Shown piece by piece: positions 36,697-47,877 of a stretch of 64,000 bases of DNA; within the stretch, counting starts at the first letter, position 1, and every line of letters starts with the position of its first letter. The notes under the pieces are model-generated. The model did no database searches. It was not told the origin of the DNA and saw only the letters and a list, made by a program, of their open reading frames with translations. The stretch lies in the NCBI GenBank assembly GCA_910589415.1, contig OU342630.1, forward strand, positions 77,744,186 through 77,808,185, written 5' to 3'. The stretch is from Malachius bipustulatus. Lineage: Eukaryota > Arthropoda > Insecta > Coleoptera > Melyridae. A program made the position numbers and the translations under genes.

Positions 36697-36746
36697 GACG
36701 AGCCCAGCTGTCGCTACGAAGCGAGACCCATCGTTCGCCACCTCAT
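36606..36746 (-). CDS. Src64B: Src64B exon 1: 5' UTR end, start codon and N-myristoylation site
   Basis: The coding part runs from ATG at 36696-36694 to 36606, 30 codons plus one base, and the donor GTGAAC begins at 36605. The protein starts MGNNCCCCSSRRSH: Gly2 is the N-myristoylation acceptor and Cys5-8 are likely palmitoylation sites, which would anchor the kinase in the membrane; fly Src64B begins in a similar Cys-rich way. The phase-1 donor joins the phase-1 acceptor of the SH3 exon to make Gly31. Upstream, the 50 bases 36697-36746 are bounded by a strong acceptor (TTTCTTTGCAG, AG at 36748-36747), so they are 5' UTR spliced from an earlier noncoding exon that I could not find. Only 36606-36696 is coding. 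The exon is too short to stand out by length alone; it was found by the motif and the phase. Confidence 0.88.
36714..36746 (-). promoter_or_regulatory. Upstream ORF in the Src64B 5' UTR
   Basis: If the acceptor at 36748-36747 is used, the first three bases of the exon are an ATG opening a 10-codon ORF (MRWRTMGLAS) that ends in TAG at 36716-36714, 17 bases before the Src start codon. A second ATG lies inside it in frame. Such a short upstream ORF usually lowers initiation at the main start. Seen in sequence; effect is inferred. Confidence 0.5.
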
Positions 36747-36847
36747 CTGCAAAGAAAAATTACAAATTAGATCATTTAAACAAAATTAACTGTGGATAAA
36801 TGAGTTTTACACCACCAAAAAAAAAAAAAGAATTAATTCTAAAACCT

Positions 36848-37570
36848 ATAGGTAGGTCTATGATGGTACTCGTCAATTATACAGGGGGGTTTAAACACGT
36901 ATAGGAAAATGAAAGCTTATGATTCTTGGCCCTTTTTAAGAAGAAAGTTCCTATTAATATAACACCGCAAACAGAGTTTTTTGCGATACCCCGGGGTTGC
37001 CAAAAAAACTTTTTTTAGTTTCTTTGGCGATATAGGTAGGTCTAGGTACTCGTCAATTATACAGGGGGGTTTAAACAGGTATAGGAAAATGAAAGCTTAT
37101 GATTCTTGGCCCTTTTTAAGAGGAACGTTCCTATTAATATAAGACCGCAAACAGAGTTTTTCGCGATACAGGGGGTTGCCAAAAAAACTTTTTTTAGTTT
37201 CCTTGGCGATATAGGTAGGTCTAGGTATTCGTCAATTATACAGGGGGGTTTAAACACGTATAGGAAAATGAAAGCTTATAATTCCTCGTCCTTTTTAAGA
37301 AGAAAGTTCCTATTAATATAACACAGCAAACAGAGTTTTTCGCGATAGAGGGGGTTGCCAAAAAAACTTTTTTATAGTTTCTTTGGCGATATAGGTAGGT
37401 CTAGGTACTCGTCAATTATACAGGGGGGTTTAAACACGTATAGGAAAATTAAAACTTATGATTCTTGGCCCTTTTTAAGAAGAAAGTTCCTATTAATATA
37501 AGACCGCAAACAGAGTTTTTCGCGATACAGGGGGTTGCCAAAAAACCTTTTTTTAGTTTCTTTGGCGATA
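36848..37570. repeat. Four tandem 180-bp units spanning a transposon insertion junction
   Basis: Units begin ATAGGTAGGTCTA at 36848, 37032, 37211 and 37391 (lengths 184, 179, 180, 180). Each contains about 34 bp of flanking DNA (to ..GTCAATTATA), then about 145 bp of the left terminus of the MITE 36882-38361 (CAGGGGGGTTTAAAC onwards). Units differ by only a few bases. Confidence 0.92.
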
Positions 37571-38361
37571 TCCCGTCGAAGATACAGAGCTCAGGTTTTG
37601 TAACAACATCATATCGTTAACATTACCTACTTTTGAGCGTTAATTATTATTATTATGCGTTAATTATTATTATTATTTTTTCATATGACAGTGATGAACA
37701 TTAAAGGGTTGCGTGAAGGTTTTTTTTGCTCCTAATTACTGCGACACTGGGAAAATTGACATTTTGAAAGAACATGTTAAACTGTCAACGTTTTCTATTT
37801 TAAAAAGGTACTCTTGGTCAAAAGCTCTAATATGACTATTTTCCGAGAAAAGCGGCATTTTAGGATTAAAAAAAAAAACATGAAAAATAGTGATAATATA
37901 TTTTTTTACAAAACTAAACAAGAAACTGCCAAACTTTACGTGAAATTGCTACTCTTTTTCATGTTTTTACCAACCAAAAATGTTGATTTCCACGAAAACA
38001 GTTAACCTTTTGAGCGTGTAGAATTTGGCGGTTTATAATATTATGTGCTCTCAAAATGCCAATTCTCTCAGTGTCGTGGAAATTAGGAGCAAGCAACATC
38101 GCGCAACCCTTATTAGATCTCCATCACTGCCACGTGAAAAAAATTAATTAGCGCTCAAAACTGACATCTAATGAAAAGATGTGCACAAAAGCTAAATTCT
38201 GTATCTCAAACAATTCCTGAGATATCGTAAAAAACTGATTTTTTTGCCCCCTGTCTCGAAAACGGAGCGTATGCGAACCCACGTTAATAGGAACTTTTTT
38301 TATTTATATGAGCCAGGTAATTGCACCTTCCATTCTCCGATACATGTTTTGAAACACCCTC
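36882..38361. mobile_element. MITE related to 1-1133 and 14095-14858, left end amplified
   Basis: The left end CAGGGGGGTTTAAACACGTA and the right end (complement of GAGGGTGTTTCAAAACATGT, ending at 38361) are diverged inverted repeats flanked by TA. Interior blocks GTTCCTATTAAT, CTGTCAACGTTTTCTATTTT and GTCGTGGAAATTAGGAGC match the relatives. The left terminus is present four times owing to tandem duplication. Confidence 0.85.
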
Positions 38362-38363
38362 TA

Positions 38364-39972
38364 CAAAATTATGAAGTAAACATCAATCAGTTTAAAATTC
38401 ATTCATAAATCCAAAATCTGCCACGTAGGCACCGTAATTTTATAGTTTTAGCAAAGTCTATCTGCGATTCTTCTATCGACCGTTACCGAGGCAACAACTC
38501 GATGTCATATATCGCTACCGCTACCAAGCAGGAATACCAAGAAGTACCGTGAAAATTCGACCCTGACGTGGGGTCCTTATTTGGGGGCGATTGCTACCCC
38601 CTTGCAAAATATCAACCCGATCGGTACAACTTTCCAGACGCTTTCTTACAGTGTTTCTATGGGGATACTCGAAAATCTATCCCAAAGGAAAAAATATGTC
38701 CCCGAACCTCACCCGAACGGGTCACTATTTCTAGAAGGGTTCGTGCGGGACCGTTTCAAAGGGGTCAATTTCAACCTCGTAGAAGGAAAAGTGGACGGTT
38801 CTAGAGTGTTTTTTGTAAAACGCATTAAACAGAGTGATTTCAATATTTAATATTTCTGGAGTAAGTAAATTAAAACCTACGCAAAATCTATTTATTGATT
38901 GAGATCCTTATTAATCGGTATTCGTCTTGAGTTTGTTAATAAGGCCGCGGCCACGAGAGAACGGAAGACCAAATTATGTCAGAACCACGAATTTCTAGAT
39001 TTGTACAACTGTAATAATTATTGCGAGCCACTTTCAAATTTAAGCCGTTGTCTAACTTATTTATTGCAGGTCTCTGATTAGCGATTACCTACCAATGGAA
39101 TGGATCAACCTCAGCAGACAAAACAATCGTAACTTCCGTATGACGTATAAGTTGTAAAAAAAAGTTTGACTATTTCCTTGTCGGTCGGTACTGCTATAGA
39201 AGCGCGTTTCATTTCACTTGATCGCCCGTCAGAAGTTACACTGTATCGTGATCGAGTAGGTAGGTACTTCTTGACGGATAAGTGAATTAGTAATAATTAT
39301 GGTAGGCAGGTATTATTGCAAAATAATACCACTGCAGATGAATTCAATTATTACTCCGAACTCAATGCTACTCTCACGGAATTATTTATAAAAATAAATA
39401 ATTCATGGTTGTTAATTATTATTGTACAGTCTCGTGCCGTATCGTGACTTTCCTATGTCTAATTATCTAATTGGGATTTTTTTGTTTTATATAGGCAGGT
39501 AGGTAGGTAGGCGTTTATAATTAGATTTTGTTATTCATGTCTTCAGAATTCTGATGTTTGTTTAATTGGAAAAAAAATATTGCATTGTTTCAGTATCGAA
39601 ACATATGATTACGCTGCATTATCTCACACATGACGAAATCTATACAATTTTTTAAAGCAAATAATGCATTTTTTGTAATCATTCGATTATTGTTGAGTTT
39701 GATGTAATTTCTGATGGACAACGGGTTAGGAAGTTACCTTCATAGTTGTTTTCTCTCTGGAATAATGAAAACATTTCTAATAATATCTTCAAGCAATTAA
39801 TTAAAACAAAATAAAGCGAATGTGTAGAGAGAGTCGAGGAAAATATATCCTTCTCTCGTACCCACTCCATCAGTTTTTTTTTTACTATTTTTTTTTAATT
39901 ATAATATTTTTAGATTTTACTTTTTGATGCTCAGCTCAATGTATCAAGTCAGCATAATAAAAATAGTGTATA
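38364..39972. other. Region upstream of Src64B exon 1: one element fragment, otherwise nothing
   Basis: About 38470-38830 resembles one arm of the 7086-8767 foldback (CCCGATCGGTA, GGTTCTAGAGTGTTT, TTATTTGGGGG). A short GTAGGTAGGTAGG run is at 39496. A noncoding first exon of the Src gene could lie here or further right, but I cannot identify it. Confidence 0.4.
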
Positions 39973-41256
39973 CGAGTTGTCCCAAATTTTCTTTATCAAG
40001 GGATATCCGCCACATTTCAAAATAGAAACAAACGAAATTCGGAAAATTGCAAATATGAGGCCCTCAATATAAATTTACGCCTTTCTTGTTTTTTTTTTTC
40101 AAATTACACCCCTATTTTTTTTTATTTGGTTCAGAAAGATTACTGAGTGCTCTGAATACCTACATGAGATCTTTGAAAATCTGAGCACACTTAGCTTTTT
40201 TCATTTTTTTTTATAAAAAAGAGGGAGCACTCTGGTAATTTGTCTTCGAGACCGAGCTCATTTAGCCAGAAGACACAAATTTAAAATTTATAAATGGTTA
40301 AATTACCGAGCCCAAACAACCATGGCGAGCTGGGATTCGAACTCAAACGGTGATAAATAACTGACAGCGTCAACGGCTTAACAGTCAGCGACCTAAACCG
40401 CCGCGATACCGCTCGCGCCTTACTTAGCTTGCCAAACCAACGTTGCCAAGAAGTAAAAAATAACACTCCTTAAGGTCTCTTCAAAACGAAATTACGCTCT
40501 ATTTGGGAAATTGATTATTACTTTATTTGGGAAATATGAAATATACACCTTAGGCTTTGCGGCTTCACCCTCAATACACATTTACACCTTTCAACCCCCA
40601 AGTAACCATTCCTTTTGTTTTTTTTTTCAAATTAAACCCCAATTTTTTTTTGCTCAGCAAGATTATTGACTTCGTTCTGAATACAATGACATATGATTTT
40701 TGAAAATGTGAGCATTCTAAGCACTATTGGATTGATTTTGACAAAATACTGTAAATTACACCGCGAATATTCTTTTCAACCCGAAACGTGGCATTTTGAC
40801 TTTGGTATTGTTATTATTAATATTCGTTACCGCAGTTACGCTTTATTGTCGTCAAGTGTCAAGTGTCCAGGTATCATGTAAATAAAAGTTTTGCGAGAGC
40901 ATAATTTCATCTAAAAACGACCTAAGGTGTGTTCTTTTTTACTCCTTGGCAACGCTGTTTTTTTTTATAGTTTTTTTCTATTTTTGATTTTCAAGATATT
41001 GTTGCTAAATACGCGTAGATTTTCAAAAAGCGCATGTCATTGTATTCAGAACGAAGTCAGTAATCCTGTAGTAAAAACCTAATAAAAAGGAGTGTAATTT
41101 AAAAAGAAAAACAAGCAGGGGATGATTATTTAGGGGGTGAAAAGCTTAAAGTTGTATTGAAAGGGCAACCGCAACGCCTTCGTGATATATCTAAAGTTTT
41201 CGTTTCTGTTTTTAAACAACGCGGACATACTTTGATAAAAAAAATTGGGACATCTG
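39973..41256. mobile_element. Foldback element carrying a SINE insertion
   Basis: The ends are CGAGTTGTCCCAAATTTTC and the complement of CAGATGTCCCAATTTTTTT, flanked by TA (39971-39972, 41257-41258). Paired inner blocks include GCGCATGTCATTGTATTCAG (41030) and complementary GAATACAATGACATATG (40680), and a further copy of the same block near 40140. The left arm is interrupted by the SINE at 40198-40421. Confidence 0.75.
40198..40421 (-). mobile_element. tRNA-derived SINE
   Basis: On the minus strand GCGGTTTAGGTCGCTGACT resembles a tRNA A box region and GAGTTCGAATCCCAGC a B box, about 50 bases apart, followed by an unrelated body and an A-rich tail at the low-coordinate end. ACTTAGCTT occurs on both sides (40189-40197 and 40422-40430), a possible target duplication. 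Confidence 0.78.
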
Positions 41257-41261
41257 TATAG

Positions 41262-42525
41262 CTTCTGTCAGTTTCCGGAAAATGGAGATAAACTTCTTTT
41301 TCGTTCGAGGAATTGCCCTTAATTTGAAAACTACGTACCCACTCCCGTAAAAAAAATGAAAAGTACAGTAATTTCGAGCTATTTTCGAACTATTCAATGG
41401 AATTTTCGAACTGTCGTCTCTCTCTAACTCTCGTAAACGACGTGCTCGCGCAAAAAACGAAAAGCATAGGAATTTTGAGTTAGTTTCCCGTTATCAATAT
41501 TGCGATTTTACGAGAAATTGTTGAACTCTTTTAATTTTCCAGCTATATCTCTAGCTTTCATCATTTTCCTGAAAATGAGAAAAACTTATTTGTAAAAATT
41601 TGATCTCAATGCGAAAAATTGGTTCTTTCGCAAAAAACAAAAAGCACAGCAATTTCAAGCTATTTTCGAGCTCTTTTATGGAATTTAAGGACCGACTCTA
41701 ACTCGTCATTTTCCGGAAAATCGAGAAAAATAAATTTTTTCGCGTAATAAAAAATTACCTTTTCTATGTTCGTAGGAAAAGTCTTGTGTGTAACACGTGA
41801 ACTGTTGTCTCTAACTCTTGTAAACGACGTGCTGGCGCAAAAACGAAAAGCACAGGAATTATGGAGTTCTTTTCGAGGTTATCAATACTGCGATTTGCGA
41901 GTATAGCTTTAGTAATTTTTCGGAAAATAGAGGAAAACTTGTTTTCGTGCTAGGATTTGTCCTCAATTTGAAAACTACGTACCTACTACCGCAAAAAAAA
42001 AATGAAAAGCACAACAATTTCAAGCTATTTTCGATCTCTTCAATGGGATTTTTGAGCTATCTTTTGCTTTCCCCATTTTCCAAATAGTCGATAAAAACAA
42101 TTTCAAGGTATTCTCGAGCTCTTCAATGTAATTTTCGTGCTATCTTCTACCTTTCGCCATTTTCCTGAAAACGAGAAAAACTTATTTTTCGAGAAGATTT
42201 GACCTCAATGCGAAAATTAGTTACTCCGGCAAAAAACGAAAAGCACGGGCATTTAGAGCTATATTCGAGATCTTCAATGGAATTTTTCAGCTATCTCTAA
42301 CTGTCGCCATTTTCCAGAAAACCGACAGAAACTACTTTTTCGTGCTAGAATTTGACCCTAATTTGAAAACTACGTACTCGCGCAAAAAACGAAAAGCACA
42401 GCAATTGCGAGATATTCTCGAGCACTTCTATGGAATTTAAGGACTGACTCTTCTCAAGAAAAATAATTTTTTTCGCGTAATAAAAAATTACTTTTCTAAT
42501 GTTCGTAGGAAAAGTATTGTGTGTA
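41262..42525. repeat. Degenerate minisatellite of TTTCGAGCT units
   Basis: About seven long units repeat the words GCAAAAAACGAAAAGCACAG, TTTCAAGCTATTTTCGAGCT, CTTCAATGGAATTTTCG and TTTTCCGGAAAA in the same order with many changes. The same words build the foldback at 31959-32617, so this is probably a related element with expanded interior. Confidence 0.75.
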
Positions 42526-43985
42526 ACAAGTGAATAAAAACCATATCACAATCGTGTGAAATGAGGCATTAGAATTTTTTCACACTGGTGAGAAATAAGC
42601 TACTTTGTGCCCTCACCGTTGTCATGTAAAAATCTCCTTTTAGTTTTAGTAACATTTTTCGAAAAAATCTATCGTTTCGTGACATTATAACCTACTTTAA
42701 GAATGGTGAAGTTTTTTGAGTTGTAATTTATTTATTCTAAACATACATAAGTAGCATATAGTACAAATAAATATATAATTTTCACATCTTCACACTTCTT
42801 AAAGAAAAGACACACATCTACCATCAGTTGAACAGACTTTTTATTCTTCTTTAAATGTGACAATTAACTAGAACACAAACGCATCATTGTTTAAAAGAAA
42901 CAATGACAACGAAAGATCTTGCTCTCGTTTTCCATATTTTCACTCTAATAATTCACCCACTTAACTTTTCTAAGTAAACGTACTGTGAAATATAAATTTA
43001 CACCTGCATTTGCATTTGCTTGCAAATATAAACTATATAGAGCCAAGTTTTCACTTGTAGGTAATAATGAATAAAACATCAATATTAATAACAAACAACG
43101 ACTTTTTTCCTTCAACGGCCAAATTATTCACCTACCTAATTTTTTTTGCTAGGTTGAGGAAATGTAATTTCCAAAATTAAAAACGAAAATTATACGTTAC
43201 AAACTATATTTTCACATGTGAAAGAATAAAATTGATGCAAACCGCTGAAACAGGTTGTTTGATATACAGTTAGGTATCTTAGGAAGAGGTAATTAAGTAT
43301 ATGCCGGGGACCCGCAATAAAGAGACTTATAGTAATAATAATAATCCAAAATCCAAATGCTATGTTAGGTAGGTACAACAATCTTATGAATGAACCGAGA
43401 AGGAGAAATTCAATCAAACGTTTTCACGATTCACGATCCAAAAATACAATTCGTAGTGTGGACGTTTTTATCAATTTCATCAGGACAGCGGGAATAATAA
43501 ATTTAATAAACCAACTTTTTTAATTAATTTCAGAGATTATTTCGAAGTATATCTGTCATAAACTTTGCCACCGATTTGACGACCATTATTCCTGTTCATA
43601 AAATTAAACCGTTGAAAAAATGTTAATGAATCAATTTATTTCGTATTCAAATTTGTTCCAAAAGTTTATAATAGTATATTATTTTATGTATGAGCGATTA
43701 TGAAGCCATTATTCACGAGATGATGATAATGCCACGAGCATAATTGCGAATGTAGTATAAGTATATGCTTTTTCTACTCTTTTATATAAAAAAAAACAAA
43801 CCAAAAATGACACTATCAGAAAATGATCGGTATTTTTTTAATCGAAAATATCATCAACAACTGCAATTCCCCTTCGTTAATAAGACTTTTTTGTTCGATT
43901 ACAGGTGTCCTTGCTTATTTGAGTCGGTCTCTGTGGGCCAAACGATGGAGTTTTTAAATATTATTTTGCTTTACAAATTCAAATA
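42526..43985. other. No feature recognised
   Basis: AT-rich sequence without a coding pattern or clear repeat. Confidence 0.4.
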
Positions 43986-44844
43986 GGGGTGGTCCATCAC
44001 TTATGTCCACCCCCGAAATAGAGGTTAATTTTAAAGATAAAAAATTGAAACTTTGAGGATTTGTGTAATTAATATATGACCACATAATGGCATAATCAGA
44101 TTAATTATTATTTTTTTAGTTGAGCCATCAGCGACAAAAAACTGTAATTTGGTGTTAATGTGACCAAAATAAATTCGATTTTTCTTTAATACACCGATAG
44201 AAATCGATTAATAAACTCAAAATTGATGAAAATAAATATCAAAAACCTAATTACAAGCCTTTAATTAAATAAAATACTTAAAATATGGAAATGACAGGTA
44301 AAATGATTGATATATGGTAGAGTAATAAAACTGACAAATCTAATGAGGGTAGGTACCTACCATAAATAATCTTCAAAGCAGTCAGAAGAATGTGCCATTG
44401 AACTCGAATGGGGCTTCTTTTATGAATGTTTACTTAGGATACGTTTACTTAACATTTGTGCTATACCAGCCCTTCAAAATCCTGGTAGTTTTATTGCTTC
44501 CATAAATCAATCATTCTAGCTGTCATTTCCATATTTTAAGTATTTTATTTAATTAAAGGCTTGTAATTAGTTTTTTGATATTTCTTTTAAGCGATTTTTA
44601 TTTTCTTAATTGATTTCTATCGATGTATTAAAGAAAAATCGAATTTATTTTGGTCACATTAACACCAAATTACAGTTTTTTATCGCTGATGGCTCAACTA
44701 AAAAAAAATTAATTAATCTGATTATGCCATTATGTGGTCCTATCTCGGGTCCTATATTAATTACACAAATCCTCAAAGTTTCAATTTTTTATCTTTAAAA
44801 TTAACCTCTATTTCGGGGGTGAACATAAGTGATGGACCACCCGG
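43986..44844. mobile_element. Palindromic MITE, TA target
   Basis: The ends GGGGTGGTCCATCAC and the complement of CCGGGTGGTCCATCAC, flanked by TA on both sides. Arms of about 310 bp are near identical (for example TTTGAGGATTTGTGTAATTA at 44054 and its complement near 44755). The 230-bp loop shows no gene. Confidence 0.92.
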
Positions 44845-44846
44845 TA

Positions 44847-46378
44847 CAATTGGTCACAATTGGAAACAAACAAGGGTCACAATGTCCATAATAATTAAAA
44901 ATTATATTGGACTATACCTAGATGTCCCATATGAGAGTGACATATCAAAGTTATGTTTTTTTTTTTAATGTAATGCTCTTGTGTTATTGTAGTTTTAAAT
45001 TATCTGAGAAAAATTGAAAGTTTTCCTACTTCCATAAAAAAAGGTTAAACCATTTTTGGTAGTGTTGCCTAACTTGACGTCAACTTAGCGAAACATAAGT
45101 TTTTTTTTATTTTAATTGTAAACTGATTTTTTTTTATTCTTCTAGTTTCCACAACTACCTAATAGACGTCAAAAAAACCAGCAAGTCCATCCCCTGATCA
45201 TTTTTTGATACCCCCATTTTTAGTAACCTCTCTCATCTGAAAAGCTGGAGATTTCCGGGGTATAGATTAATTGCTTTTGGCTCAGAAGCGTATCTATGTT
45301 TATATATAAAATTATCGTTAATTAAAACCTTTATTTTATTACCGCTTGACGTACATGCCCTAGATGTCTTTGGGCGTTAATTGAAACGCTAGTTAAGTTT
45401 ATTAGCTTTGTTATACGTCAATTTATAATAAACTTCGATCATTAAGCTGCGCGCATTAGTATTTTGTCGTCGTGTTGAACTCCGAACTCCAATCTACATA
45501 ATTAAAGCTAACGAATCATTAATATTATATCCAAAGTTATAATTTCATGAAGCTTATAATTATGTGTGGCTAAAAATATTCTAGCTTGATAGATTTGCCT
45601 GGAAAAAAACAAGAAAACTGGACAATTTTTTTTTTATTAGATAATTTTCTGTAGGTGCTAGGTAGAGATAGCACTGCTGCACTGGATATTGCATATCATG
45701 CTATTAAAACTGTACTTTGCACACGGTATATACAGGGTGTCGGGTCAGATACTACAACATCTGAAAAATTTGAAGGGTCTCCAAAATATGTCGCAAATTT
45801 TACAACTGATCCGAAGAGGTAAAATAAACACTTCATTTCCATTTCCTATATTTATAGTGTTTTTTTTTGCAGTGGTAACGCTTTTCTTTGTTAACCTTTT
45901 GGCAAATAAATTTAACATTGAATCATTCACGTCATCGTTTGAGTTAATTAAAAAAAAAAAAACAATTATTTACCCAATTAAAAAAAAAACTGGAAAAATG
46001 CAGGATGCTCTTTGAAAAAAGTGCCGATGTGTTTCTTTTGAAAAGATTATTAATGTCACAAAGAATATTCTCGCGTCAAAAGGTGAAAAAAAAATGCCTC
46101 AAAGTGAAGAATTAGGTTTTACTACAGTACGACCAGAAATGTAGTGCCTTTATAGCTTTCCTGTTAAAAAATGGTTCTTAAAATGATTCATACCTAATAG
46201 CTTAAGCAACCTTCATTGTGAAAACTAATAAACTCATAATAAACTCCTAATAAACTAATAGATACACATCTTTATCTTATTCTCAAAAATAAGAGGTGCT
46301 TTCTCACTAATTTTCTCGCAATTTTTTTTTCAAGAATTTTTTTTTTTTAATTCACATCATTGGCGTGATTATACACTG
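44847..46378. other. No gene seen
   Basis: AT-rich; a MITE-like end TACAGGGTGTCGGG stands at about 45732 without a visible partner. Confidence 0.4.
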
Positions 46379-46380
46379 TA

Positions 46381-47809
46381 CCGGGTGGCCAAATAATGCT
46401 GCAAGGTACTGTATCTCAGAGACAATAATTATTGGTCCTAGAGCTTCAACTCCCAAGAAATTCAATGAAAATATTTTAAAGAAGGAAATACCGGAAAAAA
46501 TACTTCGTTATTTAAAGGGGGACAACCTGTATTTTATTATATTTTTAAATTGTCTGAGAAAAACGAATACAGGTGTTTCAACAGTTGGCATTTAAATTGA
46601 GTAGGTTATGAGTTATAAACAAGTTATAAATAAGTGAAAATCGATTATTTTTCATTTTTGAAACGGTGTATTATATCAGAAACTACGTGGATGAAATGTT
46701 TACACAAGGTGGTGAAATTATCACATTCTCCATTACCCTGTATAGAAATTAAAACCACCTAATAGGGTTTTAATGGGACATGTAAGCCGTTTTCCGATAT
46801 TTTGAGCTGTTATCACTTAAATTTTTATGCAATTTTCACTTGTTTATAACTCATATAACCTACTTGTACTAGACATTTATCCGGAAAACACTTTTAAGTT
46901 TATTTTAATTCCTGAAACTCCTAAATTAATAAAGAGTTAACTCATACTTTACAAGTAAATAAATCAAAAGGCCCGTTGTCTCCTTCAGAGGTTTCTGGGA
47001 GGGGAGGTTGGTCGAGGATTTGGGTTCCCGCGGACCACTGTCTGTCGGGTGACATTTTTGACAATTTGACATAGAAAATTTATTGCGTCTTTGATAATTG
47101 TCCACAGGCTCAAAGCCTAAGGATTCAGTCTAATTTCAACAGAAGTCAAGTAAATCCCAGTCTGAGATAAAATGGTCAGTACGCGTCTGTCTAAGAAAAA
47201 GGATAAATGTTGTCGAATCCTTCATAGAATTATTCAATGATTTGTGAAATGAAATACACCCAGAAATGATTCTATGAAGGATTCGACAACATTTATCCTT
47301 TTTCTTATTAGACAGACGCGTACTGGCCATTTTATCTCAGACTGGGATTTACTTGACTTCTGTTGAAATTAGACTGAATCCTTAGGCTGTGGACAATTTT
47401 ATCAAAGACACTAAATTTTCTATGTCAAATTGTCAGAAATGTCTGAAACCTCTGAAACAGACAACGAGTCTTTTGATTTATTTACTTGTAAAGTATGAGT
47501 TAACTCTTTATCAATTTAGGAGTTTCTGGAATTAAAATAAACTTAAAAGTGTTTTCCGGATAAATGTCTACAACGCCAATAATTGTTAAACCACCTGTAT
47601 TAGTTTTTCTCAGACAATTTAAAAATATAATACAATACAGGATGCCTCTATTTATTATTAAAATAACGAAGTATGTGCCAACTTCCGGTATTTCCCGAAA
47701 TTAAATTTATCGTGGTTACCTATGTTCGGTAAATTTTTATTTTGAAGCTCTAGGACCATAATTATTGTCTTCGAGATAAAGTACCTTGCAGTCTTGTTTG
47801 GCCACCCTG
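46381..47809. mobile_element. Foldback element, TA target
   Basis: The ends are CCGGGTGGCCAAATAATGC and the complement of CAGGGTGGCCAAACAAGAC, flanked by TA. The innermost 130 bp per arm (about 47101-47232 and 47264-47397) are nearly identical, with a CAGTACGCGTCTGTCTAAG block, while the outer arms have drifted and carry indels. Confidence 0.88.
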
Positions 47810-47877
47810 TACTTATAAAATGTTAAATTATATAAACCATACTAATTAACATGTTCATCAATAAATATAGGGTGTTG

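Noticed and set aside
36848..37570. Regular direct repeats as a CRISPR array
   Set aside because: Units are 180 bp with no short spacers and they contain a transposon end; the genome is eukaryotic.
38568..38850. Overlapping ORFs of 78 and 89 codons
   Set aside because: The stretch is a diverged arm of the foldback family at 7086-8767, and the frames are not shared with it.
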